Positions 25,466-37,400 of a DNA stretch of 47,477 nt are shown here, one piece after another. The position numbers and the translations under genes are program-made. Source of the stretch: Pelargonium nanum (Eukaryota; Streptophyta; Magnoliopsida; Geraniales; Geraniaceae); the NCBI GenBank assembly GCA_036897485.1, contig JAYMTF010000173.1, positions 1 through 47,477 on the forward strand, read 5' to 3'. The first letter of the stretch is position 1; every line of letters starts with the position of its first letter. Under the pieces are notes generated by a model, which worked only from the letters and a program-made list of their open reading frames with translations, had not been told where the DNA came from and ran no database searches.

Positions 25466-28400
25466 ATGGAAGGGTATGCCTTCTTCACTGTTCATATATT
25501 TTTATTTGTTACGTTAAAGTACCTGAATTTCCTTAATTCTAAACTGGTATTTGATGGATTTAGGGAAAATGCTGTTGAGATTCTACAACGATACCGACGG
25601 GATAGGCATGTACTTCTTGATTTTATACTTTGTAGTAACCTAATAAAGAAAGTGGTGATGCCTCCTGGTGCTGTTTCATTTGATGATGTGGATCTAGACG
25701 AAGTCAGTGTTGATTATGTCCTCAGTTGTGCTAAAAAAGGTTGCGGAACGTGCTGCTATTATTTGCTTTAAGAACCATATTTTATTAGGATTCGTTCTCC
25801 TGATAATCATTTGTTAATGTAGGTGAAATACTTGAACTCTCAGAAGCCATTAGAGATTTTCATGATCAGACTGGATTACCTTTGGTATGCTACAACTAGC
25901 CATTCATTTCACAGTTTATTGGCTTCTTATTGAATATGTGTTGTGAGTAGAATGATATATTCTGAAAACTTCATAACCTTAATCGAGATTAAAAAATTGA
26001 GATTCAACTATTACAAAGCTGGTACACAAAATGTGCTTTTAATAATGGGGAATTCTCTGCATACTTTTGAGTCACGGTGTGTGTTCTATTGTTGTTACAC
26101 TGATCAACTTTGAATCTTATTGTTTTGCCCCTTTTTCCAGACCAAAACAGGCTCTGGCAATGATTTTTATCTGGCAACAAACCCAGAATGTTCAGGTTCA
26201 CCACCTAAAAGGGCGCCACCTCGTAAGCCTATTTCCTCACCGCTGCAAGCTGCTTCAAACATATCAAAACGCAAGTCTATTAACTCCACGCAAGTTCATG
26301 ATCTGACTGTAGATGACATCGAAGATTTTGAGGATGAAGATGATGCTGAGGAAGTTAACAACCTCGGGATGTCGAGACGAAATCCAAATGATGACGCTGA
26401 TCTTGTCTTAGTATTGCCTTCTTTTACAACAGGTAACTATTATGACATGTTACTTATTAAGATTTATATTTGCTTCCACAGTGCATTATAGACAAAGGGA
26501 TGTGGAAGGATTAGTCTATTCACACAGAATGTGAAAGGCATGTTTAAGTGTTGCTTATGTTTGGAACCTATTGATTTGTAATATTGGATAAAGGTGTTCA
26601 GGGTTTTCCCCTTAATGTGATAATGCCATTGTATTCTACATTGAGCATATCCAATACTCTTGATGGGTCTGTTCAGTGTTCAGGTGTAGCACATATCAGG
26701 TTGTATACAGTTTATCCATGCAAACAAACATTATTGTATCAGTATTTTCAGCATGCTTATGGAAACTTTTCAAGAATAAAGAACTGAGGGAAGTAGTGAA
26801 ATTATATTGGAGCGATGGTGAAATAAAAAGTAAATTTTCCCCTCAAGAAAAATATTGTCCCAACTCCCAACAGTGTAAAACATGTTGACTATGCTGTTGA
26901 TATGAAGTGTGAACATTTATATATATATGCAACTATACAAAAGAAAAAAAAAACCATGTTTACCTCTGTGGTTTGTTGCCTTTAGCTATTTGATGACCAT
27001 TTGAGAGTGAAATGCCTTTGGCTATTTAATGACCTTTTGAGAATGCAATGGTAGGAAATTTTGTACGCTGATCTTGGCATGGAATATGAAACCAAGCTGC
27101 ATTTGGTTGTTGTCATTTAAGTAGTTTTACTCTTCAGGTATTACAGACGATGATCTTCGCGAAACTGCATATGAAATCCTCTTGGCATGTGCTGGGGCAT
27201 CGGGGTATGGTCCCATCATCTGATTCGCCTTTTAGCTAAGTTCTCAATTTTAGTCAAGTTATACAGTCCATGCTTTCTTTTGTTGAACAGTGGCCTCATT
27301 GTACCAAAAAAGGAGAAAAAGAAAGACAAAAAGTCCAGGTTGATGATGAAGCTTGGGCGTAGTAAAAGTGGAAGCACTTCGGGAAAATCCAAACGTGCAC
27401 CTAGCTTGGTTGGTTTGTTGGAGACCTTGCGTGTCCAGATGGAGGTATTTAAAAGCCTATTCTTTCTTATTGTTGGGATTATATATTTTTTGTCTGTAAA
27501 ACATCTTTGTACTTGTAATTTCTTGTTTAGCTTCTCATTCCAAGAATTGCTCGTGAAATAGTCTGCTTAATAAAAAAACCATTTCAACTCCGGAATTCAT
27601 TTTTTTCCAAAAGGATAGCCATTTTCTCAAAATGGAAATTAAGGCAAGCCAAACAATGGGAAACAAAAACTGTCTTGGAAAATGTTAACATTAGCCATCC
27701 CCTTCTATGATATGCGGTATAAATCTTTCTTTTAAAGTGTCACTTTTAATAGTTTAATGTAATTCAAAAATGTGTAAGCTATAATTGATTTGCTTTGGCC
27801 GTAAGGGTTTCTTGATCCATGTCAATTCCTTTATATAGTTCTTACAGAACCAACTTCTATACAGTCGATTCATGCTATGTTTATTTCACATTGTGAGTTA
27901 TGTGATGGGTTCCTTCCCTTTTCACTTCCATTTGCAGATTTCTGAGGCAATGGATATTAGAACAAGGCAGGGGCTCAATGCTCTTGCAGAAAAAGTGGGT
28001 AAGAGAATGGATACCGTACTGATCCCTCTGGAATTGTTGTGCTGTATTTCATGCACAGAATTTTCTGACAAGAAAGCGTATATACGGTGGCAAAAAAGGC
28101 AGGTAACTTTTGTCCCATTCCGCTTTCTCTTAAATTTCTAATGGTTATTGTTAAGAGTATATAAATTAAATTAGACCATCAACTATTAACTTAAGTTTTT
28201 AGTTGAGTTGGTTTCGTACATGGTATCAAAGCCTGGTGACCTAAAGGTCACAAGTTTGAGTCTCGCTGTCGCCACCAATAAAATTTCAGCACAAGACAAG
28301 AAGACTTGTGCATGGTATTTGGGGTGTGTTAGAGTATAAAAATTAAATTAGGCCTTCAACTATTAGTTTAAGCTTTTAGTTGAGTTGGTTCTTTACATAT

Positions 28401-31400
28401 ATGTCTCTTTTTGGTATGATTACTCTGGTTCTGATATATATGCTTAAGATCCATGCTAATCATATTTAATACTGTCTCAGTACAGTTGAACATGTTGGAG
28501 GAGGGGCTTATTAATCATTCAGCTGTTGGATTTGCGGAATCTGGGTACGATTCAAGTGAGTTGAGGAATCTTTTGGCAAAGATTGAGGAATCTGAGGTCG
28601 GTGTTTCATCAAGTCAAAGATTCACCATGTTGTTCATAGTTAACAACTTAACATCTGAGTATCCTCTGTATAACTTTTGTGTTCCAATACTTAATTGTAT
28701 GACCTCTTTTCTTTACTTTTTTAGTTTCCTGTTTTCATTAGTTTATTCTTAAATTTGTCTTTGAGATAACAAAACAAGATATTGTGCTTCCATTTATGTT
28801 CACTGGAAACACTAGAAAATGGTCAACTGATAGATCACTGATTTCTTACCTATGAGAAACTGTCTTTGGAATTTAATAGGGCTCTATAACCATCTTGAAG
28901 AAGTGTTTCTTGTTTGTATTTCCTTATGCCTATTAAATTATTCTAGGTGCTTATCCGCCAATTTAATTGTGTCTGCCATATCTACTGTGTTGTTATAATC
29001 CCATTCCACAAGTTTTGCACCATCATACTTATTTAATCATGATACACAAGTTTTGTCCCCCTTTTATCAGCGCTGCTTAATCATCACCCTCATTCATGGA
29101 CAGCTTTCAACATGTTCTTAAAAAAATTCTCCAATCTTTGTTCGCTTTACAAAATCTCGGAAGCATTTTTAAAGGATTAGATATATTTCTATTCCTTAGA
29201 AAATTTTCTACTACTAATTTATTATGCTCATATTGTGGTTGTACAGTTATTGATAATGTTAACTAGTGATCTTTAATTTGGTGTTGTTATTTCAGCATGC
29301 CTCTACTCTCTCTGTTTGTGCTTCTTATTGTCCTTTTTTTTCCCAGTCTCTTCCACCTTCCACAGGTGAACTCCAACGTACAGAATGCTTGAAAACTCTC
29401 AGAGAGATTGCTATTCCTCTGGCTGAAAGGCCGGCCCAGGGTGACTCAACTGGTGAAGTGTGCCACTGGGCAGATGGCTATCATCTAAATGTTAGACTAT
29501 ATGAGAAACTGCTTCTCAGCGTATTTGATATTTTAGATGAGGGAAAGCTGACACAGGTAAGTGTATATTTTTTTAATCAAAGGTTGTGAGGACATGATAT
29601 GATACTGAACAATTTTGGATTCCTTTTATATTTTGCATTTGTTTGTGCTTGAGTAGTTGGATTAAAGTTTTTGGAGTCTCATTTAGATACTGTGAAATTT
29701 CTTATTAGTGTTGACTAATTTTGGTTTGAATGTATCCTGTTGTTATATTTTAGGATTTTGTTACAGTGTTCCAATTTTGATTGGGTGTACTATCTAAAGG
29801 CAAATTATATTGCTAATTGTTTCATAAAATGAAGACGGCAATTCATTAGTGTTTTAGTTTGCTTACCTGGATCAGATATGTCTTGTCTTCTTTTTCAGGA
29901 AATAGCGGAACTTCTTGAGCTCTTTAGATCAACATGGCGAGTTTTGGGTATTACAGAGACCATCCATTACACCTGTTATGCGTGGGTATTATTCCGTCAG
30001 GTATTGCATTCAAAACTATTTTTCCATAACACCTGTTATACATTTGTTAAAACAGCTTCTTGTATTCCTCTACATAGGAAATGATCTTTTGATTTTGTAC
30101 AGGATTTTTTTAACTTCATTATTGAAAATTGAAGAATACCAGTAGTGTCTCATGTTGTCCTTAATGTTTAATAACGACTTGTTTATATTGATAATCTCCA
30201 TTATCACAATTTACTATCATTATTTGGTTGTGTCACCACAGTATGTTATTACGAGTGAGCTACAGCTATTGCAACATGCGATTGAACAGTTGAAGAAAGT
30301 ACCATTGAAGGAACAACGTGGTCCACATTTAAAAAGTTTGTGCTCTGAAGTTGGAGGCCAAGAATTTTCTTTCTTACAATCCTTTTTATCACCCATCCAA
30401 AAATGGGCTGATAAACAGCTAGGAGACTACCATCTGCACTTTGCCGAGGTTTGATATACTGTTTGAAGCAATACATTGGGATATTGGTTTTTACTAATAA
30501 AAAGTGTCCTATTCTAAGATATTGGTTTGGCACTTTGGCTGATGCTATATTCTGTTACATCATTTTCTGGAATTGCATGATGTAACATTTAACAGTACAG
30601 ACAATTCATGTATGAGACACATAATATGCAGCGTTTAACGAATCTTATAGTTCTCTTTCCTCCTTTACGAAAACCATACTTTTGTGGTGCTTAGAAGCTG
30701 AATCTTATAATAAAGAAATTGAAACACACTTGTAATTTTTTGGTTAAATCATGAGAACTTAGAAGTTTTCATTTGAATTTAAGAACCTAAAAATGTGTTA
30801 GGGAAGTCTTATCTTAAAACATTTCTCAATTGAATATAATTATCTTTATGAACATCTCCTTTTTCAGATAGATGAAGAATGGGGTTTGTATAATTGTTAG
30901 CAATGTCTCATTCTTCTTTACATAACAGTTTTAGTAAATCATTTGACAACTGTATTTTCAAGACCGGATGTTAGGATAGACATTTAGCTTGACATTCAAC
31001 CATCGCCCTCTTTTTTATGTATTAATATATTTTCCAGACTGCAATTATAGTTCCTGTTGGACTGTTTGGCTTCCTTGCTTACTATGTTCTTAGGATCAGA
31101 TGTTATTATCTGGACTTAAGTTACTCTAACCATCTTTCATTTTTGCATATTAATCGTAGGCACTTGGATTTCATATCTTCCTATCTAGATAGCTTGTTCC
31201 TTTTAAGACTTGTTTCAGTTGCTGCCTCCTGTTATGCAATTTGTATTGGAATACTTCTTATTTGTATTTCAGGGATCACTGGCAATGAAGTATGTAGTGG
31301 CAATTACAATGGTTACTCGGAGGCTTCTTATGGAAGAAAATGGAGCAGTACGTATGTCTCTTATATTTATTTCTGAAGTAAAGCCTAGAATATCATTAGG

Positions 31401-34400
31401 GAAGTTTCTGAACTTTGGCAGTTCTGGTTGTGATGAAATCTTTATTGAAAGTTAATATTCCAGAATTATTGTTTAATTATCTTTGCAAACATTGTTATGC
31501 AAATATCTCCGTCAAATGCTTAAAGTTATATATTTCATGTTTCATACAGGCAACCCAATCTACCACTGACACGGATCAGGATCAGATAGAATTGTATATA
31601 TCATCATCTATTAGGAATGCATTTGCAAGGGTAAGACTTATGCTGTTTACAATGTGATTTATCTTATTTAGTTGGGTAATGATATATATCCCTCAAAATT
31701 AGGGATTTACATATTACATATATCAATTAGAGATTTGTATATCTTTCTTTGCATAGCTAGTCTTTTCTTGTGTAAATAGGGAAGGCATCTTATCACTCAC
31801 ACTTGTGTAATCATTCTTTTTCCTATTTCCTAGAAGCGTTTGGTAAGATACCTCTTTAACATCCTGTTGCTACTATGTCATGATAAGTAATGAGCTTTTT
31901 TTCACTATAATCCATTTGTCCCAACTTGGTCAGTTTGGTCCAACTATAATTGTCATTTCTTATCCATGGCATGGTTTTTATACTATCATTCACTTCGAGG
32001 CATGTATGTGCTGAGATAAGAGGTTGGTTGTTCTGGCTTGGCTCTGTAAATCTGTAACGGCCTGCACTGTGGAAGCAGTTCTAAATTACTGTTAGTATAT
32101 GTGTGTGCAGATGTAGTACAACTAGAATTATGTGAATCAAAAGTAATGATACTACATTTGCTCTGTAGGTCTAGTAAAGCACATTGGTTCCTCTGATAGA
32201 CTATTGTCTCTGTACAGGTATTACAGGCTGTTGAAAGGTCAGACACAACAGATAAACATCCTTTGGGATTACTTGCAGAAGAGGCCAAGAATCTTATTGA
32301 AAAAGATTCAACCATTTTCATGCCAGTTTTATCTCAAAGGCATCCCCTAGCACTTGTTGTCTCAGTATCACTTATTCATAAGCTATATGGGAGTAAATTG
32401 GTATTGTACTTCACCCATACATTGTCTTGATACAACCTGAAGTTTCCTTTGAAATGAATGGATTTAAATGATCTGTTATTTGCAGAAACCTTTTGTTGAT
32501 GATGCTGAACATCTTACAGAGGATGTCCTAACTGTTATTCCAGCAGCTGATAGTCTGGAGCAGTATATAATGTCTCTAATCATGTCTACATGCGAAGAGG
32601 GGACTGCCGAAGTCCATTACAAAAAACTAACTTCGTACCAGGTGAAGTAGATGGAGTTCATTACTTGAAGTTCTTACATCATTTTTCTTCCGTTTCTTTT
32701 GTTGCTAAGCTGATAATGGATAATGTTAAGGAATCTCACATCGAAAGGAGGTAAAGTCAGTCACCACTTGAAATACTAGTTGGGCCCTCCTCCTAGCAGC
32801 TTAACCTTCTGGGTTGGAGTCAAGTTGTACATGGTATTAGAGCTGGTTCTGTTTGGGCCTAGTGACCCATTTGCCTTGCCTCCTGACTTTAGTGACCCAT
32901 TTGCCTTGCCTCCCGACTTAAGTCCACCTATCCACGTATCTCCACCTAATCAAATACTGCTTCCTTATTACAATCTAAGTGCAATGTACTGTATAAGCCA
33001 AACCCTACTAGTAAGGTTGAACTTTTAGTAGTGGAAGCTCAATCCTTTGTATGTAGCCCAATATTGAAACCTTACAAGGTGTCAGTCAGTCATTTTTACA
33101 GCATGTTATTTCTTTTTTATTTCCATTCAGATTGAATCTATATCCGGAACAATGGTGACGCGTTGGCTCAATTCACAGCAAGAACGAATATTAGAATGGA
33201 TTGAACGCGCCATTCAACAAGAGGTGCAGAACTTTGTTTCGTTTTATCTATCCAAAGAATGTTTTTTTTTATATTATAAATGTGTTTCTTATTTGACGTT
33301 TAGAATCAAAACATGCTGTTTAGCCTTCCTTCAGTCATTGATGTTTGTCAACTTGGCTCTGTTGTTGGTTTCATTCTTGCAGCATCATTTTATATTATGC
33401 TAACCAATGTCTACTTTATGTTTATCCATTTTAGTTATGCTTTCTGCTTGGCCTATTATTGCTTCTTCCATTCTTCAGCTTGAGTTATTCTTTTGATATA
33501 CAAGTGTACATTTAAATCCTTTTCAGGAATGGGAACCAATATCAGCTCAACGACGGCATGGGAGCTCAATTGTTGAAGTTTATAGAATTGTGGAGGAGGT
33601 AAGAATGTGTAATTTATTGGACTTCCTATAGCTAGATTTTGACTACCATGAAGTTAGTAATATTGTGGAAATATTCGTCTAGCATTAGTAATGTCCTTTA
33701 TACAACAAGAGCATGGATGTGGTACCATTATTATGGAAATATGTGATGCTATAATAAATCAATTGCTCCTCTTATGATTACTAGTATCAATCTTTCTGAT
33801 TGGATACTGTAATATGCATCCTAATTATGTTTGTAGAGATCTAGTTATACCTTCATCCTTCAAATATGTTTTACCAAATGTGCAAGGCTGGGTAAAAAAA
33901 TGGTTAAATTATTCTCCAAAGTCCAATACTTAATATGGTGCATTTGGATCAGATTAGTTTAGGGCTGTAAATGAGCTATGCCGAGCTGGATATAAATATA
34001 AATATATATAATCTTGGATTGGCTCATGATAAATATGTTAGCCCAAACTTGCTTCGAAAGTAGCTTGCACATAGAACATGACACGGACAGGACGGCACAA
34101 TCTTCATAAAAACCAAGCCTTGTTGGGCCAAGCGGTTAGGCGCTTTGGAATCCCTGGTGACGTATACTATATATATAAATCGCCGATAAAAAAAATCTTC
34201 ATGAAATATTAAACAAAACCCTGGAATTTAGAGATATTGCAGATCAGATGAATACATGATTGAAATGACTGAAAGGAAAATGTGTTTCTTAAAAGTAATA
34301 AAGTTTGTTTTGAAGGAAATCATTTATAGATACACTTTTGTCATTGTCACACACAAACACAAGAAAAGAGTGGATCCAAGTGTCATTCAACCTATTTATG

Positions 34401-37400
34401 TCAATTGATTGGATGACGCAAAGCATTATTAAAACATGAGTGCTGTTTGGTCATGTTGAATTGGAATTCAGTATTCAAAGATTCGCAAGTATTCACAACC
34501 TAAATATAGTCAAACTTCATTCAGTAATGCTATTTGTTTATGGAAGTTTTACAAACTTATAATGCCATTGTGCCAAAAGTACCTATTGGCATCAGTACTT
34601 GTGGCTTTTATGCACATTTCCACCATAATCGTTTGTCTTGTGTAGATGCTACTAATATCTTTTTTTTTTATGTGTGTGTATTATAATTGCAGACAGTCGA
34701 TCAATTTTTCGCTCTTGAAGTTCCAATGAGGCATACAGAATTGAGCGGCCTGTTTAGTGGCATTGACAATGCATTTCAAGTATTTGCAAATAATGTCACA
34801 GAGAAGTTGGGTATGTGCTACTTGTTTATTCTTACTTATGGATCTATACCATTTTCTTTTAAAGGAATCAGACATCCCCTGTTAATAGCAAACACATTTT
34901 AGTTTTTGCATCTATGAGAAAGGTAGAAAGATGTGTAGTCTCTCAGTTTTTTTCTTGGTGGTCAATTATTCTTGTTCAATATAACTTAGTACAAAATTAC
35001 AACTTGCTACCATCTTGGGTTTGACCGGGGCGTAAGGAGTAATGAAACTCTCTCTACGCTCTTCTTCATCTTGTTCTTGTCCTGAGATGTAGGGAGAAAT
35101 ATAACTGCCCTTCATATGTCTTCCACGTCGGGAGGTGTCCTCCATTAGTTGTGCGAGGTTAGGAAAACGGTGAGTTTTAAGTCGTTCCCGACAATAGAAC
35201 AAAATTGATGCACCTTTTTGACTTGGTCAAATTGGCACCCTATGAGTTGTTTTTTATATATTAGCAAGCGTACAAACACCGAGACTTGAAACAGAGACCT
35301 CGAGGGATCAAGTGAAATTAACCACTTGCTTTACTGAGTGTTTCACCATAGGAGTTGTTGTCGCCTTTTCCACGTGTTAGAGTGGTTGTCTTGAAAATAT
35401 TGTAAGTCAAGAGTTCTTGAGATGTAGCTAGAAGCTTGAGACCTTACTTTCAGAGTTCCTAGAGCCTACACAAAGGTAGCACACTGTTAGCGGGAAATTT
35501 GAGTGTGTGCCTGAGAATTTGCCTCAAACGTGAGAGTAAGAATCTATTGCGATAGAAGACTCTAAAGATAATTCTAGAGAGAAAGTAGAGTCTCTATGTC
35601 AAATGTGGGATCTCTGCTCCTACCAAGGAGTGAGTATTTATATTTACAAATCAAGTTAGTCACTTATTGTCGTGTGGTTGGTTGTTGGTGAAGTGGGGTC
35701 CACTTCAGGCCCCACTCAGTGTTGGAGTTCTAATCTCTTGGGCGCGCTGTTTGCGGGTGTCGAGTGAGGTTTAGAGCTCCTGCTTTCCCTTCGAGTATTG
35801 CGGGGTGGAGTGGCTTTGAATAACATCCTAGTGTCCTAGTGATGTGAAAGATCTTGGAGATGGTTCAACGAGGTAGGGAATATTGGAGGTGACCCAGTAA
35901 GTCAAGGAGTCTTGGTGGTAACCTGGTGAGATGGGGACCGTGGTGGTCTCTTGTGAAGACTAAACATACATGAGATGTGTGAAGACTCATCTCGAAAAAA
36001 AGTTAGCACCACCTTGGTAGGAAGGTAGCGCCACCTTCATAGAAAAGATGCCACCTTGGTCCGTATGTCGTCACCTTGGTTGGGAAGTAGCACCACCTTA
36101 GTAGGAAGGTTGCCACCTTGGTAGAAAAGTTGTCATATTTGTGGGAAGGTAGTCACCCTTGCGAGATCGTCCCGATTCTTGTGAGGCGGTTCACAAATCT
36201 TGCTAGTTGGTCCACAAATAGTGAGGTGAGGTTGCTAGAAAGGTGGCCATATAAGGTGTGGTTTCTAGAAAGGTGACTATTCATGGGAAGCGGTTGTCAG
36301 AAAGGTGACCATGCAAAGGTGGTTTTAGTATCCCGGTTCACATCGGCATCAAGTTGTAAGCTCTTATAGCCCAATGGAACTTGGACGAAGCGGTCTCTCG
36401 GGTGAAGGTGGAACGTGGCGTTCGGGCGCCACATGTCGCCTCGTCATTCGTTGCCATTATTTATGGTTTTTTAAGCCGAATCAATATCCATTCTATTTAT
36501 ATTGGTGCATTATTAGATCCAAGCTTTTCTAGATGATGTTGTCTCCTTCGTCTTTTTCCGGTCAGTGATTGATTAATCATGTTGCTTGGTTGGTCGTGCT
36601 TATTTTAGTGGATGTCGACAGAGCACTGCTCTTTTTTTTTTAAATAAGAAAAATTATTTGCTCTAAAAGGCATTTCTGTTTACTAGTAAGTTTCTTGTGT
36701 GTTTTCTCTTCTCTCTCATTTTTACATTCTTCTCCACATAATTTGTGTTGAACTTCTTTCTGCTATCTTACATCTACAAATTGGACCTTGAAGTGCTATT
36801 TTGTCCATGCAGCTAGTAAGGATGATATAATTCCACCTGTGCCTATTTTGACACGATACAGTAAGGGAGTTGGAATAAAGTCTTTTATGAAGTTAGATAT
36901 ATTTGACTCTGGGCAGCCTGATGATGAGAAAAGCTCCACTGAAGTTACTGTCCTGACGACACCAACTCTTTGCGTTCAATTAAATACTTTATATGTGAGT
37001 CGAAGCTTCACCTTTTATTTATCACCTTTTATTTATCAATTCATATGTTTATTTATCAACCATACATTTGATGATTCGATATGTACTTGATGATTTGAAA
37101 CTTTGAATTATCTTTCTGTTCTAAGAGTCTTGTACATTTGGTGAACATATGTATGGTTGTCTGAGTACCATGATTAGTATACTTTAATGGCGCCATTTTA
37201 TTATAAACATTTCTTGAGGCTTTGCTTTGAATCAAACTAACTATTGTGTTCTAATACTCTTTGTTTTATCTGCTAATGCTTATTTGGTCACGTCTTTGAC
37301 ATATGGTATTCTCATACAAGGTTTTTGTGTTATTAACAGTATGCAATTAGTCAACTAAACAAGTTGGAAGAAAACATTTTGGAAAAATGGGCGACGAAAA

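Larger units (their letters stand above)
34940..36490 (-). mobile_element. LTR-retrotransposon-derived relic in PATROL1 intron 18
   Basis: The 2-kb intron 18 is mostly filled by sequence unlike its neighbours, with higher GC. On the minus strand TGGCGCCCGAAC at 36420-36431 resembles a tRNA-Lys primer-binding site. A minus-strand stretch at 34966-35202 resembles a short piece of a retroelement gag-type protein, which fits that orientation. A SINE-like insertion lies inside it at 35250-35365. The element is heavily broken and old. LTR ends could not be fixed. Confidence 0.4.

Noticed and set aside
34120-34200. A functional tRNA gene near an A-box-like motif
   Set aside because: No cloverleaf could be formed; the B-box and acceptor pairing are missing.
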